DNA of 64,000 nt from Microdochium bolleyi (Eukaryota; Ascomycota; Sordariomycetes; Xylariales; Microdochiaceae). Below, piece by piece: positions 47,244-57,859 of this stretch. The stretch covers positions 1,240,001-1,304,000 of the forward strand of contig KQ964249.1 of assembly GCA_001566295.1 (NCBI GenBank). Direction: 5' to 3'. The translations under genes were made by a program, and so were the position numbers. The number at the start of each line of letters is the position of its first letter. Within the stretch, counting starts at the first letter, position 1. The notes beneath the pieces were generated by a model, which was not told the DNA's origin, ran no database searches, and was given only the letters and a program-made list of their open reading frames with translations.

Positions 47244-48330
47244 CTAGTGCACTAATATAACCACTAGAGTTCTGTTCAGTGAGTATAGAAAGTACTCGAG
47301 GCTGCTCGGCTGGACTTGGAAGAAGTACAGCTGCGCGGTGACTGATTTTGCTGCGAACATAGTGTCCATATATACGGGGTCTGAGATAGCAGGAGGGCGA
47401 TTATGTTCTCCCTCCTGAGCCGGTCCATAACGGGGCTGAACAGGCTGGTCGTCATCCCGTGGCCTGGCGGGAACTTTCGGCAGCCAACGAATAAGCACAG
47501 CCGAGTCAACGATGGCGATGACGCTCACGACTGTGGTAACGGAGAAGACCCACGCTCCGTGCCTCTTTAGCCGGTAGCGTCTGGGACATCACTGTGGTAA
47601 TCACGAGAGCGAGGATACCGCCAGCAAACGTGGCAATCACGCCTATGATGGACATCATGAAAAACATGTCGTCGTGGAGACAGAATCTTTGGTGCTGGTG
47701 CGAGATATTGGGTGGACGCCTACTCCATATGTCTCCCGCTGCTAGTGTTGCGTTGACAGGATTATCGTACGCTCGAGCTTGTGCCCATACATTGCTGCTA
47801 GTCTCTACGGCTACTGCTGAGGTTTCAGCATCATATGCCTTACGCATGCAGTGTGGAACCAACATGTTGAAGAGGAACGGCGGGGTGTAGGGGATGATTG
47901 GGTAGACGACATGTAGAGCGAGGTTTTCGAAGCTGGATCTCGCTGGGTCGTGCAACCAGTAGGCCGGGGCGCAGAAGATGTGAGACAAGACAACTGGAAT
48001 CGCCACGAGGAGTGACTTGTTCTTTATCTCAGTTTTTAGAAGCCGGGTGCGATGAGCTCTCATGTCCCATCTCACTTACATCAGAAATTGGCGCACGCGC
48101 CACACCAGCACGGCCAAAAAAAAAAAAAAAAACCCCCCGAGCCCGCATGCGTTAAGGCACAGAAGCACCGCGTTTATGTCGAGCTGCTGTGGTCCTAACG
48201 GCACAAGGTAGGCTTTGCTGCAGAGGCCACAGGCTCTATCGTTGTGGAGGAAGCCATTTACCTGGATCTTATAGGTGACATAGGTGCCAACGACAGCGAA
48301 TGGAATGGAAATTAAGCCGAGTATAAACAT
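47244..48330 (-). pseudogene. Multi-helix membrane protein gene with frame breaks
   Basis: The reverse strand starts MFILGLISIPFAVVGTYVTY and shows at least four hydrophobic helices: that segment; GGFFFFFLAVLVWR; KSLLVAIPVVLSHIF; and MSIIGVIATFAGGILALVITTVM. A fifth is VFSVTTVVSVIAIVDSAVLI. Two joins fail. After the second helix the frame hits TAA at 48078-48076. The strong GTAAGT donor there is out of phase with the obvious acceptor at 48028. Only a weak GTGCGC donor, 18 bases upstream, would fit. Later, at 47580, one extra base moves the frame from MSQ to RYRLKRHGAW. The coding strand also contains a 17-T run in helix 2. I call it a decayed gene; one or two assembly errors are an alternative. 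Family unknown. Confidence 0.55.
48116..48132 (+). repeat. Run of 17 adenines followed by 6 cytosines inside a coding region
   Basis: On the coding (reverse) strand this is G6 T17 and encodes Gly-Phe-Phe-Phe-Phe-Phe-Leu. Such a run is prone to slippage in replication and to sequencing error. Confidence 0.9.
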
Positions 48331-48663
48331 GTAGGCATAGAAAGCTGAGTCCCTTATGGCGGGCTAGGGCGCCTTAGCCGTCAACCCACCAACAGAGCTC
48401 TCAGAGCACTATTCTTCTATTGTATTAAGGTAAGGCCTAATTCACTTCTTGATTTTCTGCGTTTGTAGCTGGGTGGAACTCCACCGATGAACAAAAAGCG
48501 AAAGCACTGTCTTACTCCTGGTACACCATGTACCATTGTAGCTCACAGAAGCAGTGGTCACGTGCACTAATAATTCGACCACATCTGCATTAGTCAATGA
48601 AAGGCTCCCGCAGCTCATGCCGTGATGTTTACTTCTCGTTGACCACAACTTGCCATTGCTTTA
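48331..48663. other. Intergenic, no gene seen
   Basis: Lies between the broken membrane protein gene and the 5S rRNA gene. No coding signal. Confidence 0.4.
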
Positions 48664-48667
48664 TATA
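48664..48667 (+). promoter_or_regulatory. TATA element of the 5S rRNA gene
   Basis: A TATA motif lies 29 to 26 bases before the first base of the 5S gene. This is the position known to be needed for 5S transcription in Neurospora. Placement here is by counting; function is inferred. Confidence 0.65.
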
Positions 48668-48692
48668 ATGCCAAACAACAGACAATCCAAGT

Positions 48693-48811
48693 ACATACGA
48701 CCATAGGATCGAGAAAATTGAGGGTCCCGTCCGCTCCCCTGTACACAAGCTCGATACCGCCGGATCAGTAGTTGGGTCGGTGACGACCAGCGAATCCCCG
48801 GTGTTGTATGT
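48693..48811 (+). rRNA. 5S ribosomal RNA gene (dispersed copy)
   Basis: About 119 bases begin ACATACGACCATAGG and end GTTGTATGTT, followed by a T5 stretch, the usual RNA polymerase III stop signal. The ends pair (ACATAC with GTATGT). Inside, CCCGTCCGCTC and AGTAGTTGGGTCGGTGACGA match the internal promoter and loop positions of fungal 5S. Paired arms are intact: GGATCGAG with CTCGAT-CC, GGTCG-GTGA-CGACC, and CCGG with CCGG. Several of these pairs differ from the common Neurospora sequence as I remember it, yet both sides change together. A TATA element sits at -29. The single copy lies between protein genes, as is normal in filamentous ascomycetes, where 5S genes are scattered instead of in the rDNA repeat. 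Confidence 0.88.
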
Positions 48812-48815
48812 TTTT
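48811..48815 (+). terminator. RNA polymerase III T-run terminator of the 5S gene
   Basis: A run of five T directly after the 5S 3' end. Confidence 0.7.
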
Positions 48816-49949
48816 GCCAGATTTTTTTGGATCCTGGGGTTCCTTTTTTCGGGGTGTCCTCCGCGCGAGTTAGCGTGTCCAACTTTTTCTCGCTACTGGT
48901 ACAGACGCCACTCTTTTTGCAGACCAGTGACGAGTTGGGGTCGCATGAGATCATCTAGCCAATCACGTTGAGCCAAGGAATGCTTGGTTACAACACAGCA
49001 ATGCTTGGAGATGCTTCATTTCTGCTCGCTAAGTAGTGCCAGGTACAACTGTTTCCATTAGCACACGATGACAGCGACGGCAGCTGCGCAATAAACACAA
49101 GCCGGCCAGAAGCCGTTCAAGATGCCGGCGCGGTCTCGCCGGACCGGACCTGTGCTTCCCTTGACCGAGGCCGCATTTGGTCTGGATGACAAGGACACAG
49201 GGCGTGCCCTGTGCCAATAGCCCATTGGCCAATTCGTGCCTGGGGATGTGTCAGGGATTTGACGACGGACTGACGGCTGCACACTCGCTTCGCACCCTGC
49301 AGCCCCAGGAAAAAGTCTAAGGCGGGAGAGGCGACAAGGCGCAAAGGTTGACGTCGCTGTCGCAGTCTCGGCAGTGTCGAGTAGGGCCGGCAACAGTGGG
49401 GCCGCCCCGGAAAAGTGGATTACGGTACGTAAAATTCAAGGGACCGCGGGCCCGAGCACGCCGAGGCCGATCCAGGCAGTCATCAAGTGGTGCAGCCACG
49501 CAGAGATCCTACACGGCAATGCGCCACCTATTTCAGAGCACATCTCAGTCTCCAAAGGCTTGTGCTTCCGGCGCGTCATGCGGCTCCGCCGGACACTCCC
49601 GTATCCAGCAAAACTCGACAACCATCATTCCTTCCAGAATGGGGACGCACCCGTCTCGCGCACACGCGCGCTCCGGACGTGGCCACTCGTCCCCGTGGGC
49701 AGCCATGCAGGGCACTGTATGAAGGCGAGCTCCGGCGTTCAGACAATACAGCGAGCATCCGACACCGGACGGCAGGTTTTCATGTCCAAGCTTCGATAGC
49801 TCCGCGACTCGCAGGCGGTTTCCCCGTATTTTGCTTTTGAATAAATCACGGGGCTCCCTCCTTCGAAGTACTCGTGTTACTCACTGTCCACTTGTGCCAC
49901 TTCTCCGAGTGTATTTGTCACGAATCCTGTTGAACGACACCACGCAACC
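48816..49949. promoter_or_regulatory. Upstream region of the amino-acid permease gene
   Basis: 1.1 kb with no recognisable exon. The last 150 bases before the ATG at 49950 are pyrimidine-rich and probably the 5' leader. Confidence 0.4.
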
Positions 49950-51516
49950 ATGGCCGCCGACAACATCAACGCCGATGCCATCACCAAGGCGCCCCCGCCC
50001 ATCTTCCCCGATGGCGCCTCAGACCCCGAGGTGGGCAAAATCACCGACTATGAGAAGCGCAAGGCCATGGCCGGCGACGCCCACTTCCACCGCATGGGCT
50101 GGCGCGGCCTTGCCCTGATCCTCATCGTCGAGGCCGTCGCTCTCGGTGCTCTCTCGCTGCCGCAGTGCTTCGCGGTCTTGGGCGTTGTGGCCGGCACCTT
50201 TGTCTCGGTCATCTTTGGCCTCCTGGCCATCGTCGCTGGCCACAACGTCGGTGCCCTGAAGTGCAAATTTCCACACGTCAGGAGCTACGCCGACGCGGGA
50301 GCCGTTCTCTTCGGCAAGCTCGGCTTCGCCAAGGCCGGCTACGAGTTCGTCTACGCCGTGTTCCTGCTCGAGCTCATCTTCGTCTCAGGCTCGCACTGCC
50401 TCACGGGCACCATCGCCTTCAACGACCTGACCAACAAAGGCGCCTGCGGCATCGTCTTCGGTGTCGTCTCCGCAATCATCCTCTTCGCCGTCTCCGTCCC
50501 GCCGACCTTTGCCGATATGCAGTTCCTCTCGTTTGTCGACTTCGGCTCCATCATCGCCGCCATCGGCATCACCATCATCGCCACGGGCGTCCAGGCCTCG
50601 CAGTCCTCTGGCGGCATGGCCTCTGTCGATTGGTCTTGGGCTCCCAAGGAGAACGTCTCAACCCACGAGGTCTTCGTTGCCGTGGTCAACATTATCCTGG
50701 CCTATACCTTCACGCTCTGCCAGTTCTCGTTCATGGACGAGATGCACACGCCAACTTCGTACAGCAAGTCTGTCTGGACCGCAGGTCTCGCCGAGATCGT
50801 CATCTACACCCTGACCGGCGCGCTCGTATACGTCTTTGTCGGCGTTGACGTCAAGTCTCCCGCGCTCCTGTCTGGCGGTCCCACCATCAGCAAGATCGCT
50901 TTTGGTGTCGCTCTGCCCGTCATCTTCATCAGGTTAGTTTACTCGACCAGTCCAACCAGTCGTCCGCAGCATGATCAAAAGACGCAGACAACTAACCTCT
51001 CTTTTTCCTCCGATATAGTGGTGCCGTCATCACCCAGACAGCAGCCCGCCTCGTGCACGGCCGCATCTACGCCAACCGCGTCGAGCGCTACGTCAACACC
51101 CCTAAGGGTTGGATCACCTGGCTGCTGACCGTCTTCGTCATCGTCGCCATCGGCTGGGTCATTGCCGAGGCGATTCCGTTCTTCAGCAACCTCGTGGCTC
51201 TGATCTCGAGTCTGTTCAACTCCGGATTCGCCCTTTACCTGCCCGCGCTCATGTACTTCACCGTGCTGCGCGAGGGTCCCTGGACGAGCCGCGAGAACCT
51301 GCTCAAGGGCTTCGTCAACGGCCTGATGCTGGTCTGTGGAATCATTGTGCTTGTTGGTGGCACGTGGGCCTCTATCCAGAGCATTGTAAGTTCTTTTGTT
51401 GCCCGTGCTTCTCAGTCGCGAGGGGTTTGTGATTTACAGAGATGCTAACCAGAACGTGAATGCAGATTGACGATTATCGCAAGGGCACTGTCGGTGGCTC
51501 GTTCACGTGTTCATAG
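49950..51516 (+). CDS. Mtr-like neutral amino-acid permease (AAAP family)
   Basis: Three exons, 49950-50932, 51019-51385 and 51466-51516, join in phase to 466 residues. The last exon encodes 16 residues. The N-terminus is hydrophilic to about residue 48 (HFHRMGWRGL). About eleven hydrophobic helices follow, starting ALILIVEAVALGALSLPQCF, then VVAGTFVSVIFGLLAIVAGH, and later WITWLLTVFVIVAIGWVIAE. The pattern GALSLP and the helix count match the amino-acid/auxin permease family. The closest type is the Neurospora N (neutral and aromatic) system protein Mtr. Role: proton-coupled uptake of neutral amino acids across the plasma membrane. Fungi carry several paralogues, so substrate range cannot be fixed here. 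Confidence 0.87.
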
Positions 51517-51683
51517 AGGTGCACGAAGTGTGACGGCACTGCTCATGGGGTTCATACGTTAAATTTAATGATCGAAGAAGCATTTATTTAAGCAAATGCA
51601 TTGGTTCCTCAGCTTTTGGTCGGCCGTGTGATGTGGAACGGCTTGAAATACTTGGATTACTGCCACTCTGAGACCTTGTGTGA

Positions 51684-52609
51684 TTGCCGCGACCACAACT
51701 TGACCGCGCAGAGATCCGTACCTTCCTCACGCTGCAATCATCCAACCTGCGCTGGCCCCTGTCCAGGTCGTTCCGTTTGCACGTCGTCGCGCTGTGGAGA
51801 TCGTGCCTCAGGCACCCGGCCTCAAGCGTCTTCGAGCGCCTTGACATTCCCAAGGTCCTGCTCACAGTCGACCACCGATTCCGCCACATCTCCCGTGGTG
51901 AGTCGTCCGTGAGGTTTCCCAGACCGCACCTTCAGTCATCACGAAACACTCAGATTCCGCGTCCTCCGTGCTTGCCACCTGGTTCTCTGATGTCTTTTAG
52001 TAAACTCGAAGAACTCCGTCTGGAGGACATGTCCTTCTGCCGACACCGCGATGCGATGCGATTGGAAGGTCCGTACGATTGTCTGACCGCATTAGTTCCA
52101 TCTACGATCAGAGTCATGTCATTGCGTCTGTACACAGGATATGGATCATGGCAAGACGTCTTTCAATTCGCAAAACAAGATACCCCAAGTTCGAACGACT
52201 CAGCATGTACACGAGCAACCGTGACGGCGGGGCCACAAGCAGCCAAGAATTCTCTGAAGAGACGAAAGAGTGTATGAGAAGGCTTGAGAGGGAATTGTAC
52301 TGGGCGGACGTGATGATGAGAGTGTTAGAGACCGACGTCAGGCAACAGTCTTGCGACCTAGATTTGAGTCAATGGCGAGCACACCTCACCTGCTTGTGTG
52401 AGGATGGAAAATGGTCTCAACTATGTGGAGATGCGTCTTCTACTTACTATATTGTCTCGAGGATATCATTGAACTCCGCATACTCACATGCGCATGCGGT
52501 TACATGTCGTATACCTGTTGTCTTTGGACGACCGGCTGAAGCAAAATCAATCACCATTTCAATAGCACGACAATTCGCACAATCAGTATCAAATTCGGGA
52601 CATCAATGA
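51684..52609 (+). pseudogene. F-box/LRR-like gene remnant with frameshift
   Basis: One forward frame reads LSRSFRLHVVALWRSCLRHP, then a leucine-patterned piece SFSKLEELRLEDMSF and IRVMSLRLYTGYGSWQDVFQ. It loses sense at about 52170-52180. A second frame, one base away, continues KTRYPKFERLSMYTSNRDGG and then MRRLERELYWADVMMRVLET to a stop at 52609. The joined order resembles the C-terminal half of fungal F-box proteins, where leucine repeats end in a hydrophobic patch and a helical tail. No F-box is present upstream. The permease gene ends only 170 bases away. I infer a truncated, frameshifted copy. Confidence is moderate because no sequence family could be named. Confidence 0.4.
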
Positions 52610-53158
52610 AGGCTTGAACTTCTGAGCATCTAGCATGGGAAAGGGGATTACATGTGGGATTTATTAGATGCTGTCTCAACATTAGGACTCCTAACCATCC
52701 TGATAGGTGAGATGAGTTGTTCAGGTAAAACTGCTCACAGGAGCCTTACTTATGCATGCACTCCCATGTAACTGGACAATCCCTAGTGATGATTGATAAT
52801 AACTCCCATGCATCGCCCAGAGACAAGGTCACAGAATCATACGCAGGCCCTAGCCAGTCTGAGCGACATTTGGACATCGGCCGCGGCCGTTCCACGCGCT
52901 TCCCTACACCACGGCTCTGACACCACCCACCGGCCGTGTTGCTGCTCCGCACGCTGGGAAGACTCCGATCTCACTACTCATGCCCATTCAAATGATCATC
53001 GTGATGTTCGTGATCTCTCGTCCCGCGTGTGCCACATCCCATGGCAGAAGACATATCGCGGCCCACCATGACAAATGGCATCACTGTGCCCACCTTCTGT
53101 CGCTCGAGCTGATCGTGCGATGAAACTTGTCGTTCGTCACAGTGACAAGTAATTTCTT
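52610..53158. other. Intergenic, no gene seen
   Basis: A 549-base AT-richer gap between two decayed genes. No coding signal. Confidence 0.4.
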
Positions 53159-54466
53159 TCATGCCCATGTGCGCACTCCTCGTAACCTAAGGGATTCTTC
53201 TTCTGGAATTTCGGAGGGATTCACGTCCGAGCTCGCCACATTCGTCGGAAGAAGCTCGCGCTTGTGCTTCCCTTTGCCATCGCATTTGGCCTCTGCAACC
53301 TGATCAGCACCAAGCAGTGCATGGAGATGGCCAGCAGGAGGGAAACACTCACCTTCCCAAGTGAGCCACATGCCCCAAAGCGGTGAAACTACCAGGAGCA
53401 TCGGGACCACCTGGCCAAACCCCCACTCAAGCTTTGCTTGATATTCTTCGTCACTCATGAACTTTAGTGCCCACGCCTTGTCCTCAACAATGTCCAAGAT
53501 GCCAAAGAAAAACCATATGCAGTCTAGTATGAGCGAGGCCATCGTGCTTCCCAGCAGCTCATTCACGGCAATGACAACGAGACGGATGAGCCGATAGCAT
53601 ACGAAGAAAGGACCGGAGAACATGATCCATATGAGAGCATTTGCCGGAAACCACCTTGTGATGACTCGTCTGCCTCTGCGGGAGTACTGTAAAGGTTGCC
53701 GAACGAGACCTCGACTCCAGTTTAACAGGAAGTTGTCCATGGTTCTCAAACGGGAGAGGAAGCCGAACCCGTGGAAGAGCATACTCATACAATAAGCGTA
53801 GCTGTAGACGATGACGAACAGATATGCGAACATGCTTGTGGCGCTCTCTCCACGGATCTCCGCTGATTTGATAGGGATGAAGCAGTGAACCGGCGTAGCC
53901 GGGTTGACACGAAAGTCTCGATGTCCCTGAACAACGATTAGCACCACGAGAAATGCTCCTAAGATCAGACAAGAAAGCGCCCGGGCCGTTCTCTTAGCCG
54001 GATAGTGTATCAGGCGTGGTGCGGCATAACACAGTGCTGAAACGTGAGTTCCGGAAGCGAGCCAGACTAGGTTGGTGACGTATTAGAAATGCTAAGCTGC
54101 GATGTCGTGCTCCGCGAAGACCGCAATTTTGCTGGCAATTCCCGTCAGGAGAGATGTATCGGAGAAAGCCGGAACCAGGGCGCGATGAGCTTGCTCGTCA
54201 CGGTCTGCCTTTTCCGTCCGTGGTACTTCCTTGCACCAGCCTCTGTTCTTTGCTAGACACCAAAGGTATCGATCGATGCTGGTACGACAGTATTCTGGCC
54301 AGGGAAGCTTGGCAAATATTGGCCACGTCATCACCATTGTCATCGCGCAGAGGAAACAGAAGGAAATTGTGATTCCAAGACCAGTGATATCAGGATCCCC
54401 CTTGAGAGGCTCAAAATCGTCGCAGGACATAGGTCCATCGCGACGACGAACTACGGATGTGGTCAT
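53159..54466 (-). pseudogene. Fungal multi-pass membrane protein gene with two in-frame stops
   Basis: One reverse-strand frame runs from ATG 54466 to the stop at 53159. It encodes DPDITGLGITISFCFLCAMT, then PAFSDTSLLTGIASKIAVFA, then TNLVWLASGTHVSALCYAAP, ALSCLILGAFLVVLIVVQGH, FAYLFVIVYSYAYCMSMLFH and further helices. The DPDITG, FSDTxLLTGIA and WLASGTHV blocks occur in this order in a large unnamed family of fungal membrane proteins, as I remember it. Between the second and third block the same frame has TAG at 54094-54092 and TAA at 54085-54083, nine bases apart. The usual Tyr-His-Phe segment falls at the first stop. A 60-base intron at about 53294-53353 is optional because it keeps phase. 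No in-phase intron with a good donor removes the stops. The gene is probably inactive. Confidence 0.62.
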
Positions 54467-55139
54467 GCTTGTCGTTTCCAGGCTCTATTTCGTTCAGCTG
54501 CGGAAATTTTTCCTGTCTGGCCCGGTTGCTGCCGTTTGTCAAAATGGAATGACACGATGTCAAATCCCAGAAGAGCGTGGAAAGTGTTTGCACCTCAGAA
54601 ATGAAAAACAGAAGGCATATGTGCGGTAAAACCAGGCCTGCTGAGCCTGCTTACACTCAACCAGCAGGCTGCGGTCGCAAGTGATTGAAGGAAACCTTAG
54701 CACTGCGAGGCTGGATGTCATAAGGCTGGCCAGTTGCGTCCGGCCACGTCCTGGAAGGCAACCTTCGGATAGCGCACTCATGCATGCCAAGAATCTGCCG
54801 CTGGGCACTCAGCCCCATCTGAGGCTGCGTCTCTTGTCGTCATGTGGTTTAGAGGGGTGGTTGTCTCTGCGGCGGGTTCGTGCTTGTCTCGTGGGCAGAA
54901 CATGCCAGTGGAGTGCTTCACGCAGCTGAAAATGGTTTCATGGGGAAAGAATATGAATGGATGGCTGAGCGTGCAGTAATGAAACGCTGTGAAAATCTGG
55001 ACGCTTGATGCCGGAATTTCTGGCTGCTGGCTAAATAACATAGCAGAGGTCCAGCTCGTTTTGATCCAATCATTGTGTTCAGCTTATGGCCTGACTGATG
55101 CTTATGTTGTCGAACAACGAAAGTAGTCTAAATATCACC
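54467..55139. other. Intergenic, no gene seen
   Basis: 673 bases: the 5' side of the broken membrane protein gene and the 3' side of the AAA gene. No coding signal. Confidence 0.4.
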
Positions 55140-56945
55140 TTACTTCTTTGCAGAGCCGGTGATGTTCTCTTCCTCTGCCTCGCCTTGTAACGAAAAGGTC
55201 GCCTCTGTTTCACCACGAACTCCTTTGCTCAGAACGACCTTGTACTGTCCACCCTCTCCCAGATCCTTAAGCGTAACCTCCCGAGTTCTCTGCAGGCTTT
55301 CAATCTCGTCAAGTCGGTCCAAAGTCTCCTGAAGGTGTTCCTGGAAGCCGGGCATATTGCAGATGTGGCGCATAGCAGCCTGCATGCTCACGGAATCTGC
55401 CTGGACCATGCCGTCAGGGTTGATGGTGAAGATGTTGTGGTGATCGTGGGTCTTGATCCATGCGGCGTTGGTCATGATCTGGCGGGCCTCGTGGAGCGGA
55501 ATTTGAGGCAAGCTGCCGTCCCAGTTCCCGGTCTGCTTCATCTCCTCCTCCTTGTCCACCAGAGCTTTGGCCAGGAGCATAGCTGCGGACGATAAATCTT
55601 GCTGTTCCTCACCACCGGGGTCGAGGTCCTTGCCCAAAATCCAGTACTTGTTAAGAAGCCAGCGCCTTTCCCTGTCACAAATCGCATTGCTGGCCTGCAG
55701 CATGTCGGGACTCTTGGCCACGCGTGAGAGGAAACTCAGGCGGCCTCCTATCTTCGCGTAGACCTCCGCAAGTACGTCAGCAGACACTTCCTCTTGGAAG
55801 GCCTTGAGCCTGAACTTGTACACTGCCTCCATGGCAGCGTCTCTGGAGATGTCTCTAATGGAGTTGACCCGTAGACGAGTGGCTTGCCACATGAGACGCT
55901 CCATTGTCCAGTAGTCATCGCTGACAAACACGACCGTGACCAAATTGCTTGCAGCCCAGAGTTCTGCTCGCTGCTGGATCAGCTCAAGGAGATCCTGGCC
56001 ATCCTCGTCATCCCGCACAAGATGGGCACTGGTGATGATGAGTACCAGCGGCTTGCCGACTTGCTCCTTGCGCTTCAAGGCAACCTTTTCCATCTTGTTG
56101 AAAGCTCGCTCGATATCCAGCAGAGCAGTGGTGTCACGAGGACCTTTGAAGCTGAAGAGGCTTCCGATATAGTCCTCATGGAATTCGAAGTCGAGGGCTT
56201 TGCCGAGTCGGATACGAAAGATTTCTGGATCTCCGTGCGCCTCCATCATGGCAACGCCCTCGCCGCCGATTTTGCGCATCGCCTTGAGTAGCATGGAGGT
56301 CTTGCCGGTTCCTTTCTCGCCGCTTATCAGGTGGTAGAAGCCTCTGGTGGAGCCATCGACGATGCTATCAATCACGGCCTGCTCATCACGGAAGACCCAA
56401 TCGTTGTCGTTGCCTTCCACGGCGGCTTCCAGGATAGCATGTGAGCTATTGGGGTCAATATGACGGCTGAGAGCGGCAATTTCGTCACTGGAGTACCCAA
56501 CCGCGAAGGCATTTTCCATTTTGCGCAAGACGAGTCTCTTATAGTAGAGGTGGTAAGAGTAGCCGGCTACGGCGAGGATCAAGATGGAGCCAACCGCTGT
56601 AGCACAGCCCTCGATGAACTTGTGCAGGCCAGCCGACCAGCCTGTGGGTTCCGGCCCGTCCTGGGAATAGTGGGAGCCACCCCAACGGGGAGGCGCTGGG
56701 CGTTGTGCGGCATCACTCCTTTGCTGCTCGAGCTGCTGGTAGTCTATGCGACGTGACGGGAGCTGACTGGAACGAACTGGATTCTGGATGATGACCCTGG
56801 CCTGGATCTGAAGCAGGGCGATGACGCATCAGCAAGCGCCCGCTGCAAGGTTATGACTGGAAGACAGTACTCGGAAGACAGTATCGCGGAGGGGAGATGA
56901 ACATACCACGCGCGAGCGCAGAATGCGACTTGCGAGCCTGCCCAT
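55140..56945 (-). CDS. Mitochondrial membrane-anchored AAA-type ATPase
   Basis: Two exons, 56945-56907 (13 codons) and 56807-55140, join in phase to 568 residues. The start MGRLASRILRSRVIQARVII, spanning the splice, is Arg-rich, amphipathic and without acidic residues, so it is a likely mitochondrial presequence. One membrane helix lies at about residues 80-100 (TAVGSILILAVAGYSYHLYY). A P-loop ATPase follows: Walker A GEKGTGKTS near 176-184, a Walker B-like strand GKPLVLIITSAH near 255, and sensor strand LVTVVFVSDDYW near 285. The C-terminal part is helical (HEARQIMTNAAWIKTHDHHN) and may be the winged-helix found in this group. Similar fungal proteins are annotated only as AAA domain proteins. 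Substrate unknown. The Walker B acidic residue is not obvious. Confidence 0.78.
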
Positions 56946-57859
56946 CACGCGGAGGGCGGCCTGAGTGACAGTACTCGCGGTTGCTGTTCAGCCAGGGGAC
57001 GAGAGGGAAGGAACAACGCAAAGAGAGTGGCTGCGCAGCTGGTGGATCCCAGCGATACACGCTTCAGACTGACAAATCGCCAGCAAGCATATGGCGTTGG
57101 GGATCCCAAAGAGTGACGATGTTGTGTGTCCCGCGTCGGAGGAGGGACTGGCTGGACTGAGTGCTGGGGGCTGACCTAAACACCGCGTCAACGTCAATCA
57201 AACGACGAGCTTGGCAGCAAGCATCTTGCTCAAGGCGGGTTTGCGGCACGGCTCGGACCTCCGTTGCGATCGCAGACAAGCGTCACGCACGGTCAAGCAT
57301 AGAAGCTATTCGGAAGGAGTTCAGCTTCATGCCCGGAGCGGCCGGACTCGGAGCCGGCATGCGCCGACAAGCCGTCCCGAAGGCCGTGGCGTCTCTGCTA
57401 GATTCGTGCATCAAGCTGAGTATCTCTCAAGTGAGCATCAAGAACGCTGGCCGGGAGAACTCCCTCACATGCCACAAACACTGTTGCTGTCCACATCGTC
57501 ATCAAAACATTCTCGCAATTGGTCCAGGCTGAGCGCTTGTTGTTTTAATCGCGATAAACCAAATGTGTCGATGTTCGGTGACTTGCTTGATCCAGATCGG
57601 AATTGTCGTGCTTGGAAACACGAGAGGGAGAGGATTGGGACACTCTAAAATTGAGCCGCTGCGGGGTTGGAAGGTGGCCGAAATTTTATGGCGATGCGCA
57701 ACTGTGATAGGGACGATCGATGGCTGCTGGGCCAGGACGTTCACGACATAGCAAGCCCAGAAGCCACAACAAGACCGCGTGAAGACCGTTCAACAACATC
57801 ACGCAGCTAGGCTCACACACAAACATACCAGATCATCCATTGCCGATCCTGTATTCGTA
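56946..57859. promoter_or_regulatory. Divergent promoter region AAA ATPase/GIM5
   Basis: 0.9 kb between divergent starts. Short frames only, no exon recognised. Confidence 0.45.

Noticed and set aside
54066..54171. Intron with a GTGACG donor (about 54171) and the CTAG acceptor (about 54067) removing both stops in the membrane-protein gene
   Set aside because: Phase would fit, but it would delete the FSDTSLLTGIA block, which looks like a conserved part of the family.
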